Under the pieces are notes generated by a model. It was not told where the DNA came from. It made no database searches and saw nothing but the letters and a program-made list of their open reading frames with translations. From Candidatus Eiseniibacteriota bacterium (GTDB lineage: Bacteria; Eisenbacteria; RBG-16-71-46; CAIMUX01; WJJG01), in assembly GCA_016867695.1 (NCBI GenBank), contig VGIY01000127.1, positions 1 to 7,440 on the forward strand: a stretch of DNA of 7,440 nt, written 5' to 3'. The position numbers were made by a program, and so were the translations under genes. Below are positions 1-6,098 of this stretch, one piece after another (position 1 is the stretch's first letter; every line of letters begins with the position of its first letter).

Positions 1-963
1 CGCGCCCGCCAGGGCGGCGACCTCGCGCCCACCTCCGCGGGGCAGGGGCGAGGCGAAGTCGCCGTGACCGATGCGCAGGGCCGCGGCGGTCAGCTCCTCG
101 ACCGGGCGGGCCACGCTGCGCGCGAGCAGCAGGCTGAAGAGGGTCGCCACGCCCCCCATCGCCAGCACGAGCGCGAGCAGGGCGCCGAGCAGGCGGCTGC
201 GGCCCGGGTCCGAGCCGGAGATCTCGTCGCTCACCTCGAGCAGGCCGATGATCCGGCCGCGCGCGTCTCGCAGCGGCGTCGCGCCCACGGCCTGCCCGGA
301 GGCGGCAAGCAGCGACCGCACCTCCTCCCCCCCCAGGGCGCGCAGGCGCAGCTCGATGCTCGGCTCCGTGCCCCGGCTCTCGGCCGTCTGGCGGGTCAGC
401 ACCGTGACCGGCAGGCCCACCCAGCGCCCCAGATCGGCGAGCGCCTCCTCCAGCAGGAAGCGCCCGATGAGCACCCGCGCCCCTCCGGCGCCGTGGATCT
501 CCGCCGCGGCGGTCCACTGCACGCCCGGGCTGCCGGGCGCGGCGTGCAGGAACCAGCGCTGGTTCCCTTCCGGCAGGTCCGCCTCCCCGGGGAGCACGAG
601 CGCCCCGGCCGCCCCCAGCGTGCGCCCCCGGGCGAGGACGAGCACGCCGTCCAGGCCCCGAGCCGCGCGAAACTCGCGCAGCAGCATCGACAGCGAGTCG
701 CTGCTCCCGTCCCTGACGAAGCGGCGCAGGTCGGGCCGGGCGGCCAGCAGTTCGGCGGTCGCGCCGAGCCTCTCCCCCTGCACGGCGATGAGGTCGAGCG
801 CCCGGTCGCCGGAACGCTGGACTCGCGCCAGCGCCTGCTCGCGGCCCATCTGGCGCAGCAGGCTCGCCCCGGCCAGTCCCACGCCGGCGATGGCCACGGC
901 GACGACGCCGAAGTTGAACCCGACCAGCATCGAGCTGAGTCTCGGCCTGCGCATCGCCAGCAC
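1..963 (-). CDS. HAMP-domain transmembrane sensor, probable histidine kinase (N-terminal 321 codons, runs off left edge)
   Basis: Membrane signal sensor, incomplete at its C-terminus. Reading from 963, the frame is open for 321 codons to the edge without a stop. What is seen: a TM segment at about residues 13-35 (GFNFGVVAVAIAGVGLAGA), an extracytoplasmic region of about 220 residues, a second TM at about 258-281 (LLGALLALVLAMGG), then a HAMP start at about 282-321 with the typical ARPVEEL and IGHGDF elements. This layout is shared by sensor histidine kinases, chemoreceptors and some cyclases. The output domain lies outside the window, so 'kinase' is inference. The sensory region is not one I can assign; a single-Cache-like fold is possible. 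Start choice: GTG at 963 has AGGGAG 4 nt upstream. ATG at 954 is the alternative, with a 13-nt spacer. It follows cysW by 150 bp on the same strand, so it may be a separate unit or a distal operon member. Confidence 0.72.
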   Translation of the reverse strand, partial: MLAMRRPRLSSMLVGFNFGVVAVAIAGVGLAGASLLRQMGREQALARVQRSGDRALDLIAVQGERLGATAELLAARPDLRRFVRDGSSDSLSMLLREFRAARGLDGVLVLARGRTLGAAGALVLPGEADLPEGNQRWFLHAAPGSPGVQWTAAAEIHGAGGARVLIGRFLLEEALADLGRWVGLPVTVLTRQTAESRGTEPSIELRLRALGGEEVRSLLAASGQAVGATPLRDARGRIIGLLEVSDEISGSDPGRSRLLGALLALVLAMGGVATLFSLLLARSVARPVEELTAAALRIGHGDFASPLPRGGGREVAALAGA

Positions 964-1073
964 CGCGCTCCCTGGTTGTCCCCCCGGAGGGACCCCGCGC
1001 TCCGGCAGGGATCCGGCGCGGGGGCCGGCCCCGCCGGCCGCCGCTCGCCCCGCTCCCGGACTGATCGGGTCGG

Positions 1074-1099
1074 AGTATACACGGCGCGCGGCGCCGCGC
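1074..1099 (-). promoter_or_regulatory. Possible promoter/operator upstream of the sensor gene: TATACT plus GC palindrome
   Basis: Minus-strand TATACT (1079-1074) matches a sigma-70 -10 box at 5 of 6 bases and is one of the few AT-containing hexamers in this GC-rich gap. Just upstream on the same strand lies a perfect 14-bp palindrome, GCGCGGCGCCGCGC (1086-1099), where a -35 element or operator would sit. No convincing -35 hexamer is seen. The implied leader to the GTG at 963 is about 105 nt. Palindromes of G and C arise easily by chance here, so this is only a candidate. Confidence 0.28.
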
Positions 1100-1113
1100 C
1101 AGACCGCGGACCG

Positions 1114-1989
1114 CTAGCGGCCCGCCTCGCCCGCTCCCGCCCGCCACTCGATCAGCCCCTTGAGCACGAGCGTCACGAGCGCCACGATCGTCAGCAGCGA
1201 AGCGACCGCGAAGGCGGCCGTGAACTGGTACTCGTTGTAGAGCATCTCGACGTGCAGGGGCACCGTGGTGGTCAGCCCGCGGATGTGTCCCGAGACGACC
1301 GACACGGCGCCGAACTCGCCCACCGAGCGCGCCGTGCAGAGGATGACCCCGTAGAAGAGGCCCCAGCGAATCTTCGGCAGGCTGACCCGGAAGAAGGTCT
1401 GCCAGCCGCCGGCCCCGAGCGTGACGGCGGCCTCCTCCTCCTCGACGCCCTGGGAGCGCATCAGCGGAATCAGCTCGCGGGCGACCAGCGGCGCGGTGAC
1501 GAAGGCGGTCGCCAGCACGATCCCCGGCAGGGCGAAGATGATCTTGATCCCGTGCGCCTGCAGCCAGGGACCCCAGAGCCCCTGGGCGCCGAAGAGCAAC
1601 ACGAAGAGCATGCCGGCGATCACCGGCGAGACGCTGAAGGGCAGGTCGATCATCGTCACCAGCAGGTTCTTGCCGCGGAACTCGAACTTGGCGATGGACC
1701 AGGCGGCCGCCAGCCCGAAGAGCAGGTTGAAGGGCACGACGATCGCCGTCGTCAGCAGCGTCAGCCGGATCGCCGCCAGGGCCACCGGCTCGCCGACCGC
1801 CGCCAGGTAGGCGCGCCACCCCTCCGACAGCGCCTTGCCGAAGACGAGCAGCAGCGGCAGCACGAGGAAGAGCAGCAGGAAGACGAGCGCCGCGCCGATG
1901 AGCAGCGTGCGCACGAGCGGCGGCTCGGTCAGGCTGCGCGGGCGCCCACCGGCGGCCCGCGGCCAGCGCCAACGAGGGAATCGACGCAT
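1114..1989 (-). CDS. cysW: Sulfate/thiosulfate ABC transporter, inner-membrane permease CysW
   Basis: One of the two channel subunits of the sulfate/thiosulfate importer in the cytoplasmic membrane; it pairs with CysT and is driven by CysA. The 291 residues are a normal CysW length. After a basic N-terminus comes the CysW-like stretch TEPPLVRTLLIG leading into the first TM (about 26-50). Further hydrophobic segments lie near 70-100, 110-135, 150-170, 208-232 and 257-280. The binding-protein-dependent permease (EAA) loop is clear: EEEEAAVTLGAGG from 183, conserved G192, ending in SLP at 203-205, the docking site for the ATPase. GEFGAVSVVSGHIRG (224-238) is typical of the CysT/CysW family. ATG at 1989 lies 17 nt after the cysT stop, with a GA-rich ribosome site (AGAGGAGAGGGG). 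The C-terminus is short and hydrophilic, and the TAG stop sits inside the palindrome CCGCTAGCGG. Confidence 0.95.
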   Translation of the reverse strand: MRRFPRWRWPRAAGGRPRSLTEPPLVRTLLIGAALVFLLLFLVLPLLLVFGKALSEGWRAYLAAVGEPVALAAIRLTLLTTAIVVPFNLLFGLAAAWSIAKFEFRGKNLLVTMIDLPFSVSPVIAGMLFVLLFGAQGLWGPWLQAHGIKIIFALPGIVLATAFVTAPLVARELIPLMRSQGVEEEEAAVTLGAGGWQTFFRVSLPKIRWGLFYGVILCTARSVGEFGAVSVVSGHIRGLTTTVPLHVEMLYNEYQFTAAFAVASLLTIVALVTLVLKGLIEWRAGAGEAGR

Positions 1990-2006
1990 GCCCGTGCCCC
2001 TCTCCT

Positions 2007-2837
2007 CTAGGCCGCCGGCGCCCGGACGCCGCTGCGCATCGAGAGCATGTTGACGAGCAGCAGGATCAGGAACGAGACGAGCAGAAAGGCCAGCGCCACC
2101 GCCGTCGCGCCGGCGTAGTCGTACTCCTCGAGCTTGATCATGATCAGCAGGGGCGTGATCTCGGACTTCATCGGCATGTTGCCGGCGATGAAGATGACCG
2201 AGCCGTACTCGCCGAGCCCGCGGGCCAGCGCCAGCGTGAATCCGGTCGCCGCCGCCGGGGCCAGCTCGGGCAAGATCAGCCGCAGGAAGGTCTGCAGCCG
2301 GCTCGCGCCCATGCTGGCGGCCGCCTCTTCGATCGCCGCCGGCAGTTCGCGCAGCACCGGCTGCACGGTGCGCACGACGAAGGGCAGGCCGACGAAGGTG
2401 AGCGCGGCGATGATCCCCAGCGGCGTGTAGGAGACCTGGATGCCGAGGCGGGCGAGGTGCTGGCCGACCCAGCCGTTGGAGGCGTAGACGGTGGTCAGCG
2501 CGATCCCGGCCACGGCCGTCGGCAGCGCGAAGGGCAGGTCGACGAGACCGTCGATCAGCCGCTTGCCGGGAAAGTCGTAGCGCTCGAGGACCCAGGCGAG
2601 GAGAAGCCCGAAGAGAACGTTGATCAGCGCGGCGACGAGCGCCGTGCCCAGGCTCAGGCGATAGGCGGCCAGCGTGCGCGGCGCCAGCACGGTGCTCAGG
2701 AGGTGGCCGCCGTCGGAGGTGGCCGCCTTGAGCACCAGCGCGCCGAGGGGGATGAAGACGAGCAGGCCGAGATAGGCCAGCGTGAACCCGAGCGCCAGGC
2801 CGAAGCCGGGCAGCACCCCGCGCTCACGCTCTCTCAT
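2007..2837 (-). CDS. cysT: Sulfate/thiosulfate ABC transporter, inner-membrane permease CysT (CysU)
   Basis: The second channel subunit, forming a heterodimer with CysW. It is 276 residues, the usual size. The N-terminus is MRERERGVLPGFGLALGFT, a short positively charged leader before TM1 (about 10-37). Other hydrophobic segments are near 62-85, 100-120, 138-158, 194-218 and 242-265. The family stretch DGLVDLPFALPTAVAGI lies at 96-112, and the EAA loop runs from EEAAASMGAS (170-179) to LILP (187-190), with the invariant G177. GLGEYGSVIFIAGN (207-220) is the CysT version of the motif seen in CysW. The ATG at 2837 has a purine-rich GAGG about 6 nt upstream and follows the binding-protein stop by 24 nt; cysW begins 17 nt downstream. 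CysT rather than CysW is judged from the LPFALPTAVAG and GEYGSVIFIAGN wording and the gene order. Confidence 0.95.
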   Translation of the reverse strand: MRERERGVLPGFGLALGFTLAYLGLLVFIPLGALVLKAATSDGGHLLSTVLAPRTLAAYRLSLGTALVAALINVLFGLLLAWVLERYDFPGKRLIDGLVDLPFALPTAVAGIALTTVYASNGWVGQHLARLGIQVSYTPLGIIAALTFVGLPFVVRTVQPVLRELPAAIEEAAASMGASRLQTFLRLILPELAPAAATGFTLALARGLGEYGSVIFIAGNMPMKSEITPLLIMIKLEEYDYAGATAVALAFLLVSFLILLLVNMLSMRSGVRAPAA

Positions 2838-2861
2838 CTCGGCCTCATCCCCCCCGGGCGC

Positions 2862-3881
2862 CTACTTCCCGCCCGCGTAGATCTGATCGAACGTCCCCCC
2901 CTCGCCGAAGTGGACGTGCTGCGCCCGCGCCCAGCCGCCGAAATCCTCGTCGATGGTCATCGTCTCCAGGGGGGGGAAGCGCTCGGCGAACGCCTCGGCC
3001 ACGGAGACGAGGCGCGGCCTGTAGTAGTGCCTGGCGGCGATCTCCTGGCCGGCGGGCGAGTAGAGGTACTCCAGGTAGGCCGTCGCCGCGGTCCGCGTGC
3101 CGCGGCGCTCGACGACCCGATCGACCACCGTAACCGGCGGCTCGGCGAGGATGGAGACCGAGGGAATGACGATCTCGAACTTGCCGGGATGCAGGTCGCG
3201 GGTGACGAGCAGCGCCTCGTTCTCCCAGGCGATGAGGACGTCGCCGATGCCCCGCTCCACGAAGGTCACGGTCGAGCCGCGCGCCCCCGTGTCGAGGATC
3301 GGGACGTTCCGGAAGACGCGCCCCACCAGGTCGCGCGCCGCCCCCTCGTCCCCACCCGAGGCGCGCAGCGCGTAGCCCCAGGCGGCGAGGTAGTTCCAGC
3401 GCGCGCCGCCCGAGGTCTTCGGATTGGGCGTGACGACCGAGATCCCGGGACGCCCCAGGTCGTCCCAGTCGCGGATCTGCTTGGGATTGCCCTGGCGCAC
3501 CAGGAAGACGATCGTCGAGGTATAGGGGCAGCTGTTGTGCGCGAGCCGGGTCTGCCAGTCCGCCGCGATCATGCCCCGGGCGGAGATGGCGTCGATGTCG
3601 TAGGCCAGCGCGAGCGTGACGACATCGGCCTCGAGTCCGTCGATTACCGCCCGCGCCTGCTTGCCCGCTCCGCCGTGGGACTGCTGGATCCTGACCTCCT
3701 GGCCGGTGCTGTCCCTCCAGAAGCCGGCGAAGGCGGCGTTGAACTCCTCGTAGAGCTCCCTCGTCGGATCGTAGGAGACATTCAGCAGCTTCACCGGGCC
3801 GGTCTTCGCCCCCGGCGCCGGACCGCCGGCCGTCAGGGCCAGGACCCACGAGAGACAGAGAACGGCTCGCCAGCTCTTCAC
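2862..3881 (-). CDS. sbp: Periplasmic sulfate/thiosulfate-binding protein (Sbp/CysP family)
   Basis: Extracytoplasmic receptor that binds sulfate (or thiosulfate) and delivers it to CysT/CysW. It is 339 residues, normal for the family. A signal peptide is visible: MKSWRAV, hydrophobic LCLSWVLALTAGG, then PAPGA at about 21-25 as a probable signal-peptidase I site. The mature protein opens with NVSYDPTRELY (34-44), a hallmark of Sbp. QSHGGAGKQARAVIDG (67-82) follows, then NPKTSGGAR (153-161), which fits the published sulfate-binding signature N-P-K-[ST]-S-G-x-A-R exactly. GARGSTVTFVERGIGDVL (199-216) also fits the family. The first signature is present with substitutions (RDSTGQEVRIQQS, 56-68). 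The start is GTG at 3881, read here as fMet. It has a near-perfect AAGGAGG 5 nt upstream and overlaps the ATPase stop as GTGA, implying translational coupling. The frame stays open upstream to 5129, but that part is only the wrong frame of the ATPase gene. Sbp versus CysP cannot be told from sequence alone. Confidence 0.95.
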   Translation of the reverse strand: MKSWRAVLCLSWVLALTAGGPAPGAKTGPVKLLNVSYDPTRELYEEFNAAFAGFWRDSTGQEVRIQQSHGGAGKQARAVIDGLEADVVTLALAYDIDAISARGMIAADWQTRLAHNSCPYTSTIVFLVRQGNPKQIRDWDDLGRPGISVVTPNPKTSGGARWNYLAAWGYALRASGGDEGAARDLVGRVFRNVPILDTGARGSTVTFVERGIGDVLIAWENEALLVTRDLHPGKFEIVIPSVSILAEPPVTVVDRVVERRGTRTAATAYLEYLYSPAGQEIAARHYYRPRLVSVAEAFAERFPPLETMTIDEDFGGWARAQHVHFGEGGTFDQIYAGGK

Positions 3882-5854
3882 GGCTTCCTCCTTCGAGCGT
3901 CCGGGGGAACGCTGCCCGCCAGCGTCTTCGAGGCGCCGGTGTTCTCCCCCGCCCGGGCGCCGGCGGGCGGGCGGTCCGGCTCGAGCGCGCCCAGGTCGGC
4001 GCGCACGATCAGCACCGGCAGATCCCTCAGATCGGCGAGCAGCCCGCCGACCACGCCCTCCAGCGAGATGCGCCGGCTGCGATCCGGGAGGGGCGCGCCG
4101 ACCACGATCATGTCGTAGCCCCCCTCGCTGAGCTCCCGGCGGATCTCGTCGCCGATCCTGCCCCGCCGCAGCTGCGTCCGCTCGGGAACGCCGAGCAGGC
4201 TCAGCGTGCGGGCGGCGCCGGCCAGGAATCGCCGCCCCTGCTCCAGCCACTGCTCGCTGCTCTCCTCGGGCGCCACCGAGAGGACCGTCGCCGCGGCCCC
4301 AAGATGGCGGATCAGCCGGCCGGCGAAGAGGACGTCGTACTTGCCCGCCTCGCCCGCGGCGACGCTGATGAGCACGCGCTGCGGCACGGGACGCGGCGGC
4401 GAGGGAGCCAGCAGCAGGTGGTGCTCCTGGCTCTCGAGGAGGCGCTCGGCCGCGGCCGTGGCGCCTTCGGCCGGCAGGGCGTGAAGGACGAGATCGTACG
4501 GCTGTCGCGTCGTCTCGCGGGCCAGGGTCTCGCTCAGGTCGTCGGGGGAGCTGCGCAGGTCGACGGCCGCGGGCCCCCCGCCGATCCGCTCGCGCAGCTG
4601 CTCGAGGTGGGCGTGCATCCGCGGCTCGTCCGGATCGAGGCCGAGCAGCGTCAGCCGCGCGTGCGCGAGCCGCCCGATGCTCCCGGCCAGCTCGACCGCG
4701 GCTGCGCCTTCGGGCGAGCCGTCGGTCACGGCGAGGAAGCTCAGCCCCGGATGGAGCAGCGCGTGGGTCCGGCGCACGCCCACCCAGGCCTGGTCGCCGG
4801 CGGCGAGCGGGAACTGGCGCGCCTGGTGCTGCGAGCGGGTCGCCTCGACGAGGATGTAGTCGGCGCCGAAGGGCACGGCCGGCGAGATCGGGCGCACGCG
4901 CTGGAGCGGCGGCAGGCGCAGGCGGATCTTCTGGATCGAGCCGGAGAAGCCCGCCTCGTCGACGAGCGCCCGGCCGAGCAGCGGCCAGCGCAGCGCGTCG
5001 GGGGAGTCCTTGACCGCCACGTCCTCGGGGCGGAAGAGCACTTGCACGCGCCGCTCGCCCCCGCCTGCGGTGACCTGGCCGTCGAACGGCAGGACGACCG
5101 GGCCTAGCTTCACGCCCGAAGGCGTGCACTCACCGACCATCAGGTTGGCGCGCCCGAGGAAGGTGGCGACGAACTCGGTCTGCGGCCGCAGGTAGAGCTC
5201 CATCGGCGGGCCGACCTCGAGCAGGCGCCCGTAGTTCATCACCCCCATCCGATCGGCGAGCTCGAAGCCCTCCTCCTGATCGTGGGTGACGAAGATCGTC
5301 GTCACCCCCAGCTCGCTCTGGATGCGGCGCAGGAAGCGGCGCAGCTCGGCGCGGATCTTGGCGTCCAGCGCGCCGAAGGGCTCGTCGAGCAGGAGGACGG
5401 AGGGCTGGTGCGCGAGCGCGCGCGCCAGCGCCACGCGCTGCTGCTGGCCGCCGGAGAGCTGATGCGGCAGGCGCTTCTCCAGGCCGACGAGGCCGACCAG
5501 CTCGAGCAGCTCGTCGCGCCGCCGGCGCCGCTCCGCGGCGGGCGTCTTGCGGATCCTCAGCGCGAACTCGATGTTGGCCGCCACGGTCAGGTGCCGGAAG
5601 AGCGCGTAGTGCTGAAAGACGAAGCCGACGCCGCGGCGCTGCGGGGAGACTCCCGTGACGTCGCTGCCGTGGAGGAGGATCCGCCCGGCGTCGATCTCGA
5701 GCAGCCCGGCGATCATGCGCAGCACGGTGCTCTTGCCGCTGCCGCTCGGCCCGAGCAGGACGAAGAGCTCGCCGTCGCGCACTTCCAGGGAGACATTGTT
5801 GACGACGCAGTGGCTGCCGAAGCACTTGTTGAGATGGTCGAGGACGATCGCCAT
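3878..5854 (-). CDS. cysA: Sulfate/thiosulfate ABC transporter ATPase CysA fused to two C-terminal UspA-like domains
   Basis: Energises sulfate import by ATP hydrolysis at the cytoplasmic face of CysT/CysW. All catalytic motifs are intact: Walker A GPSGSGKST (35-43), Q-loop Q81, signature LSGGQQQR (133-140), Walker B VLLLDEP (153-159), D-loop GALD (161-164), switch H191. A TOBE-like region follows at about 240-370 (VQVLFRPEDVAV, 270-281). An ordinary CysA would end near 330-370; this one has 658 residues. Residues about 373-485 open with FLAVTDGSPEGAAAVELAG and end in HHLLLAPSPP, a UspA-like alpha/beta pattern. Residues about 491-618 form a clearer second UspA-like domain: RVLISVAAGE, GDEIRREL, YDMIVVGAP, then GVVGGLLADLRDLPVLIVR. 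The final 40 residues are Pro/Ala/Arg-rich and probably disordered. The second domain lacks the canonical G-2x-G-9x-G(S/T) nucleotide loop. ATG at 5854 is supported by homology at the N-terminus (MAIVLDHLNKCFG); the ribosome site is a weak GA-rich stretch. It is the first gene of the operon and overlaps the next by 4 nt. Usp assignment is by pattern recognition; the fusion itself is a single uninterrupted frame. Confidence 0.93.
   Translation of the reverse strand: MAIVLDHLNKCFGSHCVVNNVSLEVRDGELFVLLGPSGSGKSTVLRMIAGLLEIDAGRILLHGSDVTGVSPQRRGVGFVFQHYALFRHLTVAANIEFALRIRKTPAAERRRRRDELLELVGLVGLEKRLPHQLSGGQQQRVALARALAHQPSVLLLDEPFGALDAKIRAELRRFLRRIQSELGVTTIFVTHDQEEGFELADRMGVMNYGRLLEVGPPMELYLRPQTEFVATFLGRANLMVGECTPSGVKLGPVVLPFDGQVTAGGGERRVQVLFRPEDVAVKDSPDALRWPLLGRALVDEAGFSGSIQKIRLRLPPLQRVRPISPAVPFGADYILVEATRSQHQARQFPLAAGDQAWVGVRRTHALLHPGLSFLAVTDGSPEGAAAVELAGSIGRLAHARLTLLGLDPDEPRMHAHLEQLRERIGGGPAAVDLRSSPDDLSETLARETTRQPYDLVLHALPAEGATAAAERLLESQEHHLLLAPSPPRPVPQRVLISVAAGEAGKYDVLFAGRLIRHLGAAATVLSVAPEESSEQWLEQGRRFLAGAARTLSLLGVPERTQLRRGRIGDEIRRELSEGGYDMIVVGAPLPDRSRRISLEGVVGGLLADLRDLPVLIVRADLGALEPDRPPAGARAGENTGASKTLAGSVPPDARRRKP
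3887..3893 (-). promoter_or_regulatory. Ribosome binding site that fixes the GTG start of the sulfate-binding protein
   Basis: AAGGAGG on the minus strand, followed by the 5-nt spacer AAGCC and then GTG at 3881. It lies inside the last codons of the ATPase gene. It is the strongest Shine-Dalgarno match in the window, and it decides the start because the reading frame itself remains open for another 1.2 kb upstream. Confidence 0.85.
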
Positions 5855-5913
5855 GCTTGCCGCTCTCTCCCTCCGGGGCGCGCCCGACTCACCACCCGAG
5901 GCCGCCGCCGAGC

Positions 5914-5926
5914 CGGACGACGTCCG
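5914..5926. repeat. Short inverted repeat CGGACG-A-CGTCCG in the operon leader
   Basis: Two perfect 6-bp arms around a single base, about 60-70 bp upstream of the ATPase start. A one-base loop makes an RNA hairpin unlikely, so if functional it would more likely be a small dyad for a DNA-binding protein. It could be chance in this composition. Confidence 0.25.
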
Positions 5927-5940
5927 TCGGGGGCAAACAG

Positions 5941-5972
5941 GCGCCCGTCCCCTCCGGGCGCTTCCGGCGCCC
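5941..5972 (-). promoter_or_regulatory. Two overlapping, mutually exclusive hairpins in the leader of the sulfate operon
   Basis: Read on the minus strand, GGGCGC (5972-5967) can pair with GCGCCC (5961-5956) across a 5-nt loop. Alternatively, GCGCCCG (5961-5955) pairs with CGGGCGC (5947-5941) across a 7-nt loop. Both stems are perfect and share the middle arm, so only one can form at a time. The second stem is followed by CTGTTTG, a poor U tract. The shape is that of an attenuator, or of a weak terminator for transcripts coming from the upstream permease. The T run is too poor for a firm call, and GC-rich DNA makes such stems easily. Confidence 0.3.
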
Positions 5973-5996
5973 CCCCTCTGAACAAGGATCGTCCGC

Positions 5997-6031
5997 GGCG
6001 GTCACAAGATCGGTCGAAAGGCGGTGACAAG
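5997..6031. promoter_or_regulatory. Pair of 12-bp direct repeats, candidate operator of the sulfate operon
   Basis: GGCGGTCACAAG (5997-6008) and GGCGGTGACAAG (6020-6031) match at 11 of 12 bases and start 23 bp apart, roughly two helical turns, so both would face the same side of the DNA. A third ACAAG occurs at 5982-5986, 22 bp before the first, but without the GGCGG half. They lie about 145-175 bp upstream of the ATPase ATG, a plausible distance for an activator or repressor site. The cognate regulator is unknown; no CysB/Cbl-like gene is in the window. Confidence 0.4.
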
Positions 6032-6098
6032 CGCTTCCCCGCGCAAGGGCCTGGTCGCGCGCGATCCGCCGCCGGGGGCTCGCCGCCGCGGCCCGGGG

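Noticed and set aside
321..334. Possible frameshift at a run of C bases within the sensor gene
   Set aside because: The reading frame continues smoothly on both sides, reaching a sensible TM and HAMP segment, so no error is indicated.
64..2010. 648-codon plus-strand open frame across the sensor and cysW genes
   Set aside because: The product is low-complexity (Arg/Gln/Ala/Gly/His-rich) with no domain pattern, and it lies opposite two genes with clear TM, HAMP and EAA motifs. It is a high-GC shadow.
2457..4118. 553-codon plus-strand open frame opposite cysT and the binding protein
   Set aside because: Charged, repetitive composition with no recognisable fold, antisense to genes with exact family signatures.
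2862..5129. 755-residue minus-strand protein
   Set aside because: Only its last 339 residues are real (the sulfate-binding protein). The remainder is Arg/Pro/Ala-rich translation of the ATPase gene in the wrong frame.
2007..5854. Molybdate/tungstate (ModABC) transporter instead of sulfate
   Set aside because: Two distinct permeases (CysT and CysW types) and a binding protein with NVSYDPTRELY and NPKTSGGAR point to sulfate/thiosulfate. ModABC has a single permease.
5855..6060. SAM/SAH-type or other known riboswitch in the sulfate operon leader
   Set aside because: I could not match any conserved core I know. Only composition-prone hairpins are visible, so no riboswitch class is claimed.
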